64,000 bases of DNA, taken from the NCBI RefSeq assembly GCF_001017175.1, contig NZ_LCYG01000020.1, positions 186,001 to 250,000 of the forward strand, read 5' to 3'. The notes under the pieces are model-generated. The model searched no databases and was not told the DNA's origin. It worked only from the letters and a program-made list of their open reading frames with translations. Below are positions 35,388 through 45,768 of the stretch, piece by piece. This DNA is from Microvirga vignae (GTDB taxonomy: Bacteria > Pseudomonadota > Alphaproteobacteria > Rhizobiales > Beijerinckiaceae). Made by a program: the position numbers and the translations under genes. The first letter of the stretch is position 1; every line of letters starts with the position of its first letter.

Positions 35388-36302
35388 ATGGCGTCTTCTC
35401 AAGAATCCCTCGTCGCGACCCTGATCGCCAACCCATCCCAGCCGGTCGTCACGGACGACCTCGTGGCCATGGCGGCGCGCGCGCTTGGTCATGAGACGGA
35501 ACGCACCATTCTGGCAAGGGGAATCGCAGCGGACCTGATCCTCCCCGCCTCTGCCGGGGCCATGGCCGTCGAGGCAGATATCCGCGCGGCCGTTGAGGGA
35601 CAGCCCATCGATATCATCGTGCAGCCCTTGGCCACGCGCCGCAAGCGCCTGTTCCTGGCAGATATGGATTCCACCATGATCGGCCAGGAATGCATCGACG
35701 AACTTGCCGATTACGTAGGCCTTAAACGCGAGGTTTCGGAAATCACCGAGCGCGCCATGCGCGGCGAGATCGCCTTCGAGCCGGCGCTCCGTGAGCGCGT
35801 GGCGCTCTTGAAGAACCTGCCTGTCGGCGTCGTCGATGAGATCATCGAGAAGCGCATTACCCTGACCCCCGGTGGCCCCGCCCTGGTCCGGACCATTCGG
35901 GCCAATGACGGCTATACGTGCCTCGTCTCAGGCGGGTTCACCCTTTTCACCGGCCCGGTGGCCGCGATGGTCGGCTTCAACGAGCACCGGTCCAACCACC
36001 TGATCGTCGAAGGCGAGAAGCTCGCCGGCCTCGTGGAAGAGCCGATCCTGGGCCGCGAAGCAAAGCTCGCGACGCTCATCGAGTTGCGAGAGCACTTCAA
36101 GCTTGCGCACCACGAGACCATGGCCGTAGGCGACGGCGCGAACGACCTCGCCATGCTGGGCGAAGCGGGCCTCGGCGTCGCCTTCCGTGCAAAGCCCGCC
36201 GTGGCTGCCGCCGCTCACGCCCGCATTGACCACGCGGATCTGACGGCGCTTCTCTATGCGCAGGGATACCGGGCAGAGGAGATCGTTGCGACGTCGGTTT
36301 AA
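35388..36302 (+). CDS. serB: Phosphoserine phosphatase
   Basis: Last step of serine synthesis; HAD-superfamily phosphatase of 304 aa. An N-terminal ACT-like segment (about 1-85) precedes the catalytic domain. HAD motif I is FLADMDSTM (Asp nucleophile), motif II is VSGGFT, and motif IV is [12 protein letters not shown] with the metal-binding Asp residues. Between them lie the Lys of the phosphate pocket and the cap. ATG at 35388, divergent from miaA. A 72-bp palindromic repeat follows the stop. Confidence 0.95.
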   Translation: MASSQESLVATLIANPSQPVVTDDLVAMAARALGHETERTILARGIAADLILPASAGAMAVEADIRAAVEGQPIDIIVQPLATRRKRLFLADMDSTMIGQECIDELADYVGLKREVSEITERAMRGEIAFEPALRERVALLKNLPVGVVDEIIEKRITLTPGGPALVRTIRANDGYTCLVSGGFTLFTGPVAAMVGFNEHRSNHLIVEGEKLAGLVEEPILGREAKLATLIELREHFKLAHHETMAVGDGANDLAMLGEAGLGVAFRAKPAVAAAAHARIDHADLTALLYAQGYRAEEIVATSV

Positions 36303-36311
36303 GCAGAATCT

Positions 36312-36383
36312 AGCGCATCGTGCGGACCCGAAGGGCCACGTCAGTGAAAAGTGGGCCCGGTTTTCCGCTCCCAACGATGCGCT
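36312..36383. repeat. 72-bp dispersed palindromic repeat, copy 2
   Basis: Starts AGCGCATCGTGCGGACCCGA and ends ACGATGCGCT, nearly the same as the copy at 25017-25087, with scattered substitutions and one indel. It lies just after serB and before the convergent acs gene. Confidence 0.8.
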
Positions 36384-36472
36384 GCTCGAGTTGCCGGAGG
36401 CACTATCGCGCAGGCTCTCCGGCGAGCGACCTATCCCGATGAGCTATGACCTTTATGACAAAGATATGACGG

Positions 36473-38416
36473 TCAGGTTTGCTGGAGCTGAATCCGCTTC
36501 ACGATATCCGCCACCACGGTGGGATCGGCCACAGTCGATGTGTCGCCATGGTTCTCGAAGTCGCCAGCAGCGATGCGCGTGAGGATGCGGCGCAGGATCT
36601 TGCCTGAGCGGTTCTTCGGCAATTGCGCTGCCCACTCGATGCGATCAGGCGTTGCGATGGGGCCGATGCGGGTGCGAACGATCTGAATGAGATCACGCTG
36701 CAAGTCCTGGCTCTCGGCGACACCTTCCTTCAGCGTCACGAAGGCGAAGATGCCCTGCCCTTTGATGTCGTGCGGAAAGCCTACGACGGCAGCTTCTGCC
36801 ACAGACGGATGTGAAGCGAGAGCCGCTTCGACCTCGACTGTTCCGAGACGATGCCCGGAGACGTTGATCACATCGTCCAGACGGCCGGTGATCCAGTAAT
36901 AGCCATCCGCATCTCGACGCGCGCCATCGCCGGTAAAGTAGAAGCCAGGATAGGTGCTGAAGTACGTTTTCAGGAAGCGCTCGCGATCGCCATGGATCGT
37001 GCGCGCCTGTCCCGGCCATGAATCGGCAAAGCACAAGCCGCCCACCCCCTCGCCTTCGACGATCTTGCCGTCGTTGCCCAGCAATGCAGGACGCACGCCG
37101 AAGAACGGCTTCGTCGCGGAGCCCGGCTTCAACGCCATCGCGCCTGGCAGCGGGCACAGCAGAACCGCGCCCGTTTCCGTCTGCCAATAGGTATCGACGA
37201 TGGGACAGCGCCCACCGCCGACAACCTCGTGATACCAGAGCCACGCTTCCGGGTTGATCGGCTCGCCCACGGAGCCCATGAGCTTCAGCGACGAGAGATC
37301 GTGCTTGCGCACCGGCCCCTCGCCTTCGCGCATCAGCGACCGAATAGCTGTCGGCGCCGTGTAGAAGATGTTGACCTTGTACTGCTCGATGATCTGCCAC
37401 CAGCGCGATGCATCGGGCCATGTTGGCACGCCTTCGAAGAGCACGATGGTCGCGCCATTCGCGAGAGGCCCATAGATCAGATAGGTATGCGCCGTCACCC
37501 AGCCCACATCCGCCGTGCAGAAGTGGATGTCGCCGGGATGGTAGTCGAACATCGCCTTGAAGCTCGCAGCCGCATGCACGAGATAGCCGCCGGTCGTATG
37601 CAGCATGCCCTTCGGTTTTCCCGTAGAACCGGAGGTATAGAGAATGAAGAGCGGATCTTCCGCGGTGACATCCACCGGCTCACAGACATCCGGCACCTCC
37701 GCCAGAGCCTCGTCGTACCAGCGGTCGCGTCCGGCCTTCATGGGAACGTCGCGTCCCGTGCGGCGAACCACGAGCACATGCTCGACGAAGGGAAGGTGTT
37801 CGAGAGCCGCATCCGCATTCTTCTTCAGCGGAACATATTTGCCGCCGCGCATGCCTTCATCGGCCGTGATGAGAACGCGCGAGCGGCAATCCTCGATGCG
37901 CCCTGCAAGCGCCTCCGACGAGAAGCCGCTGAACACGACCGAATGGATTGCGCCGATGCGTGCGCAGGCGAGCATTGCAGCGATCGATTGATGAACGACC
38001 GGCAGATAAACGCTGACGAAATCGCCCTTCTTCACGCCGAGCTTTTTCAGCGCATTCGCGAGACGGGAGACCTCGCTGTGAAGCGCGCTCCATGTGATCC
38101 GTTTCGTCTCCCCGGGCGCATCGCCCTCCCAAAGGACCGCGGCATCATTCCCGCGCGTGGCCGCGTGGCGATCCAGGCAGTTGTAGGACGCATTGAGTCG
38201 GCCATCGGCGAACCATTGAATGGTGACATCCTCAGGCGAGTAATGCGTGTTTTTCACCTGGGTGAACGGCTGCGACCAGTCGAGGATCTGCGCCTGCTCC
38301 CGCCAGAAGGTCTCGGGATCGTCAATGGATTGCCGATAGAGCCTCTCATAGGTCTCGGCATTCACGTGAGCCGATGCTTGCAGGCTACCTGGTACGGGGA
38401 AAACGTTCTGGGTCAT
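36473..38416 (-). CDS. acs: Acetyl-CoA synthetase
   Basis: AMP-forming acetate:CoA ligase, 647 aa, the normal length. Adenylate-forming signature ILYTSGSTGKPKGMLHT lies near 265-281, the GDGARRDADGYYWITGRLDD hinge near 520, and the acetylation-site motif PKNRSGKILRR near the C-terminus carries the catalytic Lys regulated by acetylation. It should capture acetate, including acetate released from ketone-body breakdown by the BDH cluster, though no link is shown. ATG at 38416; no operon partner. It converges on serB. Confidence 0.97.
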   Translation of the reverse strand: MTQNVFPVPGSLQASAHVNAETYERLYRQSIDDPETFWREQAQILDWSQPFTQVKNTHYSPEDVTIQWFADGRLNASYNCLDRHAATRGNDAAVLWEGDAPGETKRITWSALHSEVSRLANALKKLGVKKGDFVSVYLPVVHQSIAAMLACARIGAIHSVVFSGFSSEALAGRIEDCRSRVLITADEGMRGGKYVPLKKNADAALEHLPFVEHVLVVRRTGRDVPMKAGRDRWYDEALAEVPDVCEPVDVTAEDPLFILYTSGSTGKPKGMLHTTGGYLVHAAASFKAMFDYHPGDIHFCTADVGWVTAHTYLIYGPLANGATIVLFEGVPTWPDASRWWQIIEQYKVNIFYTAPTAIRSLMREGEGPVRKHDLSSLKLMGSVGEPINPEAWLWYHEVVGGGRCPIVDTYWQTETGAVLLCPLPGAMALKPGSATKPFFGVRPALLGNDGKIVEGEGVGGLCFADSWPGQARTIHGDRERFLKTYFSTYPGFYFTGDGARRDADGYYWITGRLDDVINVSGHRLGTVEVEAALASHPSVAEAAVVGFPHDIKGQGIFAFVTLKEGVAESQDLQRDLIQIVRTRIGPIATPDRIEWAAQLPKNRSGKILRRILTRIAAGDFENHGDTSTVADPTVVADIVKRIQLQQT

Positions 38417-38539
38417 CGAAGGTCATCGCTGGATTCACGAGCCGTGCTCAAAGGCTCGTTAAGGAGGCAATGCCCCAGATGCCTCGACGATGGACGCTAT
38501 GTCAACCAAAACGTTCTTTATTTAGAACAGTGAATGACG

Positions 38540-38563
38540 AAAAAGGCGGCCGAAGCCGCCTTT
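38540..38563 (-). terminator. Rho-independent terminator of degP
   Basis: AAAGGCGGC, a CGAA loop, GCCGCCTTT. Reading the minus strand after the stem gives TTTTTCG. It lies 21 bp after the degP stop and separates it from acs. Confidence 0.88.
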
Positions 38564-38583
38564 CTCGAGAGATCCCGGTTCAT

Positions 38584-40095
<1,512 letters not shown>

Positions 40096-40183
40096 CGAAA
40101 ACCCTCTCTTGGAGAATGAGATATAGATTGTCGTTCCTGCCCGTCATTCAAGCGGCGAATGCGGCAGAAGCTGGGCCGTTGCC

Positions 40184-40375
40184 TTAAGCAAACCAGCGCA
40201 CCAGCCATATGATGCCAAGACCGACGAAGGCCGACACGATGCCGACAAGACGCATCTGATCGCTCGGGCTGTGCGCGGCCTCGTACATGGCGCGGCGCAT
40301 TCCATCAGGGAAGGCCGCAAACAAAAGGCCCTCGACCGCGAGAGCGAGGCCGAGGGCTGCAATCAAGTCCAACAT
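40184..40375 (-). CDS. DUF2065 family small membrane protein
   Basis: A 63-aa protein with two predicted membrane helices (ALGLALAVEGLLFAAFP and GIVSAFVGLGIIWLVRWF) typical of DUF2065. It begins six bases after the hflC stop, a gene order (hflK-hflC-DUF2065-degP) conserved in alphaproteobacteria. Role is unknown; co-transcription suggests membrane-protein quality control. Confidence 0.9.
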   Translation of the reverse strand: MLDLIAALGLALAVEGLLFAAFPDGMRRAMYEAAHSPSDQMRLVGIVSAFVGLGIIWLVRWFA

Positions 40376-40381
40376 CAGGTC

Positions 40382-41305
40382 TTACTGAGCAGGAGCCGGC
40401 TGGGGAGCCGGGGTTGAGGGAGAGCCTCCATTGGGCCTGCCCGCAGACCCGTTGAAGTAGCGGAAGAAGTCTGAGTCAGGGCTCAGAACAAGGCGTGTGC
40501 TGCTTCCCTTCAGGCCTGCTTCGTAGGCCTGCATGGAGCGGTAGAAGGCGAAGAACTCGGGATCCTGACCAAAGGCCTCGGCCAGAATGCGGTTGCGATC
40601 CGCATCACCCTGGCCGCGCAACTCTTCAGCTTTGCGGTTGGCCTCGGCGCGAATGATCGTGGCCTCGCGCTCCGCTTGGGCCCGAATGGTTTGAGCACGC
40701 TGCTGGCCATTGGCCCGCAGATCCGCCGCTTCACGCTCACGCTCGGTGCGCATGCGTTGATAGACGGCCTGACTGTTTGCCGCAGGCAAATCGACGCGGG
40801 TGAGGCGCACATCGATCATCTCGATCCCGAGGCTGCGTGCCTGGCGGTTCACGTCTTCCTGGATCCGGTTCATCAATCCACCACGTTCCGTGCGAACGAT
40901 GGCATCACGCGAGGCATTGGCCAGAACATTGCGCATGGCGGAGTTGGTGAAGCTCTGCAGGCGCTGATTGGCAAGAGCGATGTTGCCGACAGCCTGATAG
41001 AAGCGGAGCGGATCGTTGATGCGGTAGCGCGTGAATGCATCGACCTCGAGGTTCTGACGGTCGGCGGACAGGACGGTCTGAACCGGCAGATCGAGATCGA
41101 GCACCCGCTTCTCGAAATAGGTGACGTTGTCGATGAGCGGCAGCTTGAACTTCAAGCCCGGCTCGGAGATCGCGGACTGCACGGCACCAAAGCGTAGCAC
41201 GAGTGCATATTGCGTCTGCTGGACGATGAAGATCGAGCTGTAGAGAACGATGGCAACCAGAGCCAGAAGGATCAGGAAACCTGTGCGAAGCGCAGGGTTA
41301 TTCAT
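40382..41305 (-). CDS. hflC: Protease modulator HflC (SPFH/band-7)
   Basis: Forms the HflKC complex that surrounds and modulates the FtsH protease. 307 aa: N-terminal anchor TGFLILLALVAIVLYSSIFIV, then an SPFH/band-7 domain (LPLIDNVTYFEKRVLDLDLP) and a coiled-coil C-terminal part rich in Glu, Ala and Arg (about 190-240) ending in a Pro-rich tail. Its ATG overlaps the hflK stop by four bases (ATGA), so the two are coupled. Confidence 0.95.
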   Translation of the reverse strand: MNNPALRTGFLILLALVAIVLYSSIFIVQQTQYALVLRFGAVQSAISEPGLKFKLPLIDNVTYFEKRVLDLDLPVQTVLSADRQNLEVDAFTRYRINDPLRFYQAVGNIALANQRLQSFTNSAMRNVLANASRDAIVRTERGGLMNRIQEDVNRQARSLGIEMIDVRLTRVDLPAANSQAVYQRMRTEREREAADLRANGQQRAQTIRAQAEREATIIRAEANRKAEELRGQGDADRNRILAEAFGQDPEFFAFYRSMQAYEAGLKGSSTRLVLSPDSDFFRYFNGSAGRPNGGSPSTPAPQPAPAQ

Positions 41306-42435
41306 CGCGTGGCCCCCTGATTGGTGGTGCCGCTGTTCTGGGATTGCGGCACTTGGTTGAGCGGCAGGAAAGGCACGACCCCCTGCCCGTTCTGATCGAC
41401 GATGATCTTGTCGACGCTGCCGAAGACACGCTCCATGGTCTCGAGGAAGATACGCTCGCGGCTGACGTCAGGCGCCTTGCGATATTCCTCATAGACCTGA
41501 CGGAAGCGCGCAGCCTGACCGCTTGCATCGGCCACGGACTGCTCGCGATAGGCTTCCGCCTGCTGGATGGTGCGGGAGGCTTCGCCTCGCGCTTCGGGAA
41601 CGATGCGGCTGGCGAAGGTCTCGGCCTCGTTCTGCACGCGCACCGCATCCTGCTGTGCGGCGTTCACATCGAAGAAGGCCTGCTGGACCTCGGACGGAGG
41701 ACGGGCTGCCTGAAGCTGCACCACGTTGATCAGCACGCCTGCGCCATAGGCATCGAGCGCTCCCTGCATGATCTGGCGCACTTCCTGGGCGACACTCGCC
41801 TGCTCGGTCGTGAGAATGGCTTGAATATTGCGCCGGCCGATCACCTCGCGCATGGCGCTCTCGGCGACGGACTTGATGGTGCCGTCGGGGTTCTGCAGGT
41901 TGAACACGTAATCCTGCGGGCGCGCGGGATTGATCTGCCAGACCGCATCGAAATCGATGTCGACGATGTTCTCGTCGGCGGTAAGCATCAGACTTTCCTC
42001 GATCACATCACGGGCGCGGCCCTGGCCGGTCGCCGTCGAGCGGTAGCCGACCTCGACCCGCTGCTGCGCGGTCACATTGGGCTTGATCACCCGGCCGATC
42101 GGATAGGGATAGTTGTAGCGCAGGCCCTCACCGCTCGTGCTGCTGTATTCCCCGAAGATCATATTGATGCCGACCTCATTGGGCCGGACCGTGTAGAAGC
42201 CGGTCAGCAACCAGATGGCGACGACACCGAGGACGAGGAGGATGAGCCCCTTGCCGCCCATGGAGCCGCCGGGGATAAAATCCTTCAGGCGATCCTGGCC
42301 GCGGCGCAGGATATCCTCAAGGTCGGGCGGGTTTCCATTGCCTTGCGGGCCACCGGAGCCCCACGGACTCTTGCCGCCTGATCCGCCACGTTGCCCCCAG
42401 GGGCCGCCGCCGCCGCTTTGGTTACTCCAAGGCAT
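41302..42435 (-). CDS. hflK: FtsH protease activity modulator HflK
   Basis: Partner of HflC. A 377-aa protein with a Gly/Pro-rich cytoplasmic N-terminus (about 1-50, typical of HflK), one membrane helix (LILLVLGVVAIWLLTGFY), an SPFH domain and a coiled-coil C-terminal region. The Gly-rich head contains repeated GGxxGxG tracts. ATG at 42435; first gene of the hflK-hflC-DUF2065 set. Confidence 0.95.
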   Translation of the reverse strand: MPWSNQSGGGGPWGQRGGSGGKSPWGSGGPQGNGNPPDLEDILRRGQDRLKDFIPGGSMGGKGLILLVLGVVAIWLLTGFYTVRPNEVGINMIFGEYSSTSGEGLRYNYPYPIGRVIKPNVTAQQRVEVGYRSTATGQGRARDVIEESLMLTADENIVDIDFDAVWQINPARPQDYVFNLQNPDGTIKSVAESAMREVIGRRNIQAILTTEQASVAQEVRQIMQGALDAYGAGVLINVVQLQAARPPSEVQQAFFDVNAAQQDAVRVQNEAETFASRIVPEARGEASRTIQQAEAYREQSVADASGQAARFRQVYEEYRKAPDVSRERIFLETMERVFGSVDKIIVDQNGQGVVPFLPLNQVPQSQNSGTTNQGATR

Positions 42436-42569
42436 AGGACGCCTTTCCTCACTCTGAAAAGACCGGCTGGGAAGCCGATGGGAATTTAAGACGGTTTTGG
42501 GTTTTGCCTGTCCCGCCTGTCAAGCCTGCGAATTGGGGATTCAAGAGCCGTTCGTCAACCTTAGGCAAG

Positions 42570-43082
42570 TCAGGAGCGCCTTTCGAGATCAATAAAGGTA
42601 AACGGATGCTCGTCATCAGGTCCCTTAGGGTGGGCAACCCGGGCCGTTTCGCGAAAGTATGAACGGTCGATAGGTGGGAAGAACGCGTCCCCTTCCGGAG
42701 CGGCAGCGACCTCGGTGAGGTATATTTTCTGCACATGCGGCAAGGCGATTTTATAAATTTCGGCCCCTCCTACGACGGCAACGGCATTGGCCCCCATCGC
42801 CTTGGCAAGCTCCTCCCCCTTGGCCACGGCCCCGTCCCAGCTATGGGCGACATGAACGCCCGGGACGGAGAAGTCGGCATGGCGCGTGAGCACGACGGTC
42901 TCACGCCCCGGCAGCGGCTTGCCGATGGATTCAAACGTCTTGCGACCCATGATCATGGGCTTGGCCATGGTGAGCTCGCGAAAACGCTTCAGATCCGTGC
43001 GAAGACGCCAGAGCAAGTGGTTGTCGCGTCCGATGACGCCGTTCTCGGCCACTGCGACAACCAAGATGAGAGGGATCGCCAT
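42570..43082 (-). CDS. folA: Dihydrofolate reductase
   Basis: Reduces dihydrofolate for dTMP, purine and methionine synthesis; 170 aa. Family motifs: AVAENGVIGRDNHLLWRL (substrate pocket and Met20-loop equivalent), FRELTMAKPMIMGRKTFESI, VVGGAEIYKIALP. I use the ATG at 43082, which shares one base with the GNAT stop codon (TGATG), over an upstream in-frame start inside that gene. It is last in the operon thyA-DUF2293-GNAT-folA, so the enzyme that makes dihydrofolate and the one that recycles it are co-transcribed. Confidence 0.95.
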   Translation of the reverse strand: MAIPLILVVAVAENGVIGRDNHLLWRLRTDLKRFRELTMAKPMIMGRKTFESIGKPLPGRETVVLTRHADFSVPGVHVAHSWDGAVAKGEELAKAMGANAVAVVGGAEIYKIALPHVQKIYLTEVAAAPEGDAFFPPIDRSYFRETARVAHPKGPDDEHPFTFIDLERRS

Positions 43083-43561
43083 CACGCCTCCGCCAGTTTG
43101 TTGAGCGCCTTGCCCGTCATGCGCTGCACGGTCCATTCATCCATCGGCACGGCGCCGATGGAGCGGTAGAATTTCAGCGCCGGCTCGTTCCAGTCGAGCA
43201 CCCACCATTCGAGGCGCGGCAGGTTCTCGTCGATGCAGCGCCGTGCCAGATGCTTCAGCAGCGCCTTGCCGACGCCCTTCGAGCGGAACTCTGGCCGGAC
43301 GAAGAGATCTTCCAGATAAATACCGTGACGCCCGCGGAAGGTGGAGAAATTGTAGAACCACAGGGCAAAGCCTGCAGGTTTCCCCTCCCATTCGGCGATG
43401 TCCGCAAACGCGCGCGGGTTCGATCCGAACAGCGCCTTCGCAATATCGTCCTCGGTCGCGCCGACGTCGTGTGCCAGTCGCTCGTATTCGGCGAGTTCCT
43501 TGATAAAGGATAGGATGAGCGACGCGTCGCGCTCTTCAGCTTTGCGGATGGTCAGTGTCAT
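43082..43561 (-). CDS. GNAT family N-acetyltransferase
   Basis: A 159-aa acetyltransferase of the diamine-acetyltransferase-like group. It starts MTLTIRKAEERDASLILSF; the acetyl-CoA-binding motif A is YLEDLFVRPEFRSKGVGKAL with R/QxxGxG/A seen as RSKGVGKA; the C-terminal WWVLDWNEPALKFYRSIGA is a motif B. Frame is open upstream, but the ATG at 43561 gives the normal N-terminus. Placed between DUF2293 and folA. Substrate unknown. Confidence 0.88.
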   Translation of the reverse strand: MTLTIRKAEERDASLILSFIKELAEYERLAHDVGATEDDIAKALFGSNPRAFADIAEWEGKPAGFALWFYNFSTFRGRHGIYLEDLFVRPEFRSKGVGKALLKHLARRCIDENLPRLEWWVLDWNEPALKFYRSIGAVPMDEWTVQRMTGKALNKLAEA

Positions 43562-43595
43562 TGGGCTTGTACTGAAACTCGAAACTGTCGTGGAT

Positions 43596-43901
43596 TCAAT
43601 CCGCTTCGTCCTCAGCGAGGACACGGCGCGGCGATCCCCATTCCTCGAGAATGGCATTCATGTCATCAAGCACGAAGAAGCGGGCGCTTTCCACGTCGTA
43701 ACCTTCATCGAGCAGGTTGTCGTAGTCGGTGAGCCTGTGGCGGATATACGAGGTGATCGAGAGCCACGCCGCAGTCTCGGGCGAAGCCGTATGGAGGCCG
43801 CGGCTGCCGAGGGCGTGATCCATCACGGACTCGAATTCGTGCTTCGGGATTCGGGGAGCCAGAACCCGGACAGCGCCCTCGATGGCCTCGCGCCTGTTCA
43901 T
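43596..43901 (-). CDS. DUF2293 domain protein
   Basis: A 101-aa protein I recognise as DUF2293: APRIPKHEFESVMDHALGS, SPETAAWLSITSYIRH, DYDNLLDEGYDVESARFF and a final DDMNAILEEWGSPRRV. Start at the ATG 43901, five bases after the thyA stop, so coupled. All-helical and acidic; no known activity. Confidence 0.8.
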   Translation of the reverse strand: MNRREAIEGAVRVLAPRIPKHEFESVMDHALGSRGLHTASPETAAWLSITSYIRHRLTDYDNLLDEGYDVESARFFVLDDMNAILEEWGSPRRVLAEDEAD

Positions 43902-43906
43902 GCACG

Positions 43907-44701
43907 TCAAACCGCAACAGGAGCCTTGATGGCAGGATGCGGATCGTAGCCTTCGATAGCGATGTCATCGAAGGTGAAATCGAACAGCGACCGCACAGCC
44001 GGATTGAGCCTCAGCTTCGGCAGAGCGCGCGGCTCGCGCGAGAGCTGAAGACGCGCCTGCTCCAGATGATTCAGATAGAGATGGGCATCGCCGAAGGAAT
44101 GCACGAAATCGCCCGGCTGCAATCCTGTCGCCTGCGCCATCATATGCGTGAGCAGCGCGTAGGAGGCGATGTTGAACGGCACGCCGAGGAACACGTCCGC
44201 CGAGCGCTGATAAAGCTGACAGGAAAGCCTTCCTTCCGCCACGTAGAACTGGAACAGGCAGTGACAGGGCGCGAGCGCCATCTTGTCGAGATCCGCCGGG
44301 TTCCAGGCGGAAACGATCAGGCGGCGGGAATCGGGATTGCGGCGGATCTCGTCGAGCACCCATTTGATCTGGTCTACGGTGCCGCCGTCGGGCTTCGTCC
44401 ATGAGCGCCACTGCTTGCCGTAGACGGGGCCGAGATCGCCGTTCCCGTCCGCCCACTCGTCCCAGATCGTGACGCCGTTCTCCTGCAGGTAGCGAATGTT
44501 GGTATCGCCCTTCAGGAACCAGAGCAGTTCGTGAACGATCGAGCGCAGGTGAAGCTTCTTGGTGGTGACGAGCGGAAAGCCCTGGCTCAGATCGAAACGC
44601 ATCTGATGGCCAAAGACGGATATCGTCCCGGTTCCGGTCCGGTCGTCCTTGCGGACGCCCTCATCCATAATGCGGCGGAGAAGGTCGTGATAGGCGTGCA
44701 T
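43907..44701 (-). CDS. thyA: Thymidylate synthase
   Basis: Folate-dependent methylation of dUMP to dTMP; 264 aa from the ATG at 44701, the same length as the E. coli enzyme. Active-site Cys is in [12 protein letters not shown], the phosphate-binding Arg in [12 protein letters not shown], and [15 protein letters not shown] forms the dUMP pocket. An upstream start at 44722 is possible, but GGAGCA precedes 44701. First gene of thyA-DUF2293-GNAT-folA; divergent from the tmRNA. Confidence 0.96.
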   Translation of the reverse strand: MHAYHDLLRRIMDEGVRKDDRTGTGTISVFGHQMRFDLSQGFPLVTTKKLHLRSIVHELLWFLKGDTNIRYLQENGVTIWDEWADGNGDLGPVYGKQWRSWTKPDGGTVDQIKWVLDEIRRNPDSRRLIVSAWNPADLDKMALAPCHCLFQFYVAEGRLSCQLYQRSADVFLGVPFNIASYALLTHMMAQATGLQPGDFVHSFGDAHLYLNHLEQARLQLSREPRALPKLRLNPAVRSLFDFTFDDIAIEGYDPHPAIKAPVAV

Positions 44702-44834
44702 GGGGTGCTCCTGCCCCATCATAGGGCAGCGCTCCTGCCGTTCCGAGTCACTTTTAACTGCTCTTCGGGTTATCCCCGCTCTTTCAAATTCCATCTCCGC
44801 CACCTATATTGGGGATGCCGGTCGCAAGACCGGC

Positions 44835-45145
44835 TATGGCGATAAACGGCTATCGGAATAAACCCATCGGACCCGGGGGCGGTACCCGGCGCCTCCACCA
44901 AAGCCTAAGCTCAGCTTGGGTTTCGGCGGGGGCGAAATAGGATCGACGAGGGCGTAAAGGATAGACTTTCGCTCGGCATGGTTCCGCCGACATCGGGCCG
45001 ATTCAATAGTTGCCAACGACAACTATGCTCCGGTTGCAGTGGCTGCGTAACGCGGTCCCTAATACCGACTCAAAGCCCTAGCGGTTAGCACCGTTAGGCG
45101 GGGTTCGGAGGCACCTGGCAACAGAAGCCTCCACTTCTATTTCTG
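44835..45145 (+). ncRNA. ssrA: tmRNA, two-piece circularly permuted (ssrA)
   Basis: The gene order is permuted. The acceptor piece comes first and ends GGCGCCTCCACCA at 44900; a T-stem-like CCGGG/CCCGG with a seven-base loop spans 44873-44889. After an intervening segment rich in complementary bases, the coding piece starts GGGGGCGAAATAGGATCGAC at 44928. CGCCTCC (44890-44896) pairs with GGGGGCG (44928-44934) to form the acceptor stem between pieces. The tag reading frame is 45012-45050 and a GGAGGC/GCCTCC stem closes the 3' part. Ends are approximate. This split form is known from alphaproteobacteria. sspB follows immediately. Confidence 0.92.
45012..45050 (+). CDS. tmRNA proteolysis tag reading frame
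   Basis: GCC AAC GAC onward encodes ANDNYAPVAVAA followed by TAA. The first residue is the resume codon of trans-translation. The ending AVAA suits ClpXP recognition, and the AND start suits SspB binding by analogy with AANDENY-type tags. It is translated only from the tmRNA, not as a separate protein. Confidence 0.88.
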   Translation, partial: ANDNYAPVAVAA

Positions 45146-45159
45146 AATAGGGACCGCCT

Positions 45160-45768
45160 ATGGCCGGCAAAGACCTGATCCGCTACGATCTTCTGGTGCA
45201 GGACGCTCTGAAGGGCGTCGTGCGCAAAGTGCTGATCGATGCAGGCAAGGACGGCCTTCCGGGCGAACACCATTTCTACATCTCCTTCCAGACGGATTAT
45301 CCCGGCGTTCGGCTCTCGAACCGCCTGCGCGAAAAATATCCTCAGGAGATGACCATCGTCCTTCAGCATCAGTTCTGGGATCTGAACGTCACCGAGCACG
45401 CCTTCGAGGTGGGTCTCTCCTTCTCCGGCGTTCCCGAGCGGCTGCTCATCCCGTTCGATGCGCTCACTGGCTTCTTCGACCCCTCCGTCCAGTTCGGCCT
45501 GAAGTTCGACGGCCAGGACGAGGAGGAAGACGAGATTGCCGAGGCTCCGCCCGCGCCGCAGCCTGTGCGCGGCTCAGAGCCCGTGGAGTTGAAGCAGCCC
45601 CGTAAGGCCTCGCCGGCTGCGGAGAAGAAGCCCGGCCCCGCAAAAGCCCCGGTCACCAAGGTCGAGCAGACCGAAGCAGCTCCTGCCCCCAAGCCGGAAG
45701 CGGCAGACGCCAATTCCTCCGGCACCGCCGAGGTCGTGAGCCTCGACGCCTTCCGCAAGAAGAACTGA
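45160..45768 (+). CDS. sspB: ClpXP adaptor SspB (alphaproteobacterial type)
   Basis: Delivers ssrA-tagged proteins to ClpXP. 202 aa: an N-terminal substrate-binding domain (IRYDLLVQDALKGVVRKVL, HHFYISFQTDYPGVRLS, LNVTEHAFEVGLSFSGVPER) and a long flexible C-terminal linker rich in Glu, Ala, Pro and Lys, ending with VVSLDAFRKKN, a short conserved motif for docking to the ClpX zinc domain. It starts within about 30 bp of the tmRNA end, so tag-encoding RNA and tag-reading adaptor are neighbours. Confidence 0.93.
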   Translation: MAGKDLIRYDLLVQDALKGVVRKVLIDAGKDGLPGEHHFYISFQTDYPGVRLSNRLREKYPQEMTIVLQHQFWDLNVTEHAFEVGLSFSGVPERLLIPFDALTGFFDPSVQFGLKFDGQDEEEDEIAEAPPAPQPVRGSEPVELKQPRKASPAAEKKPGPAKAPVTKVEQTEAAPAPKPEAADANSSGTAEVVSLDAFRKKN

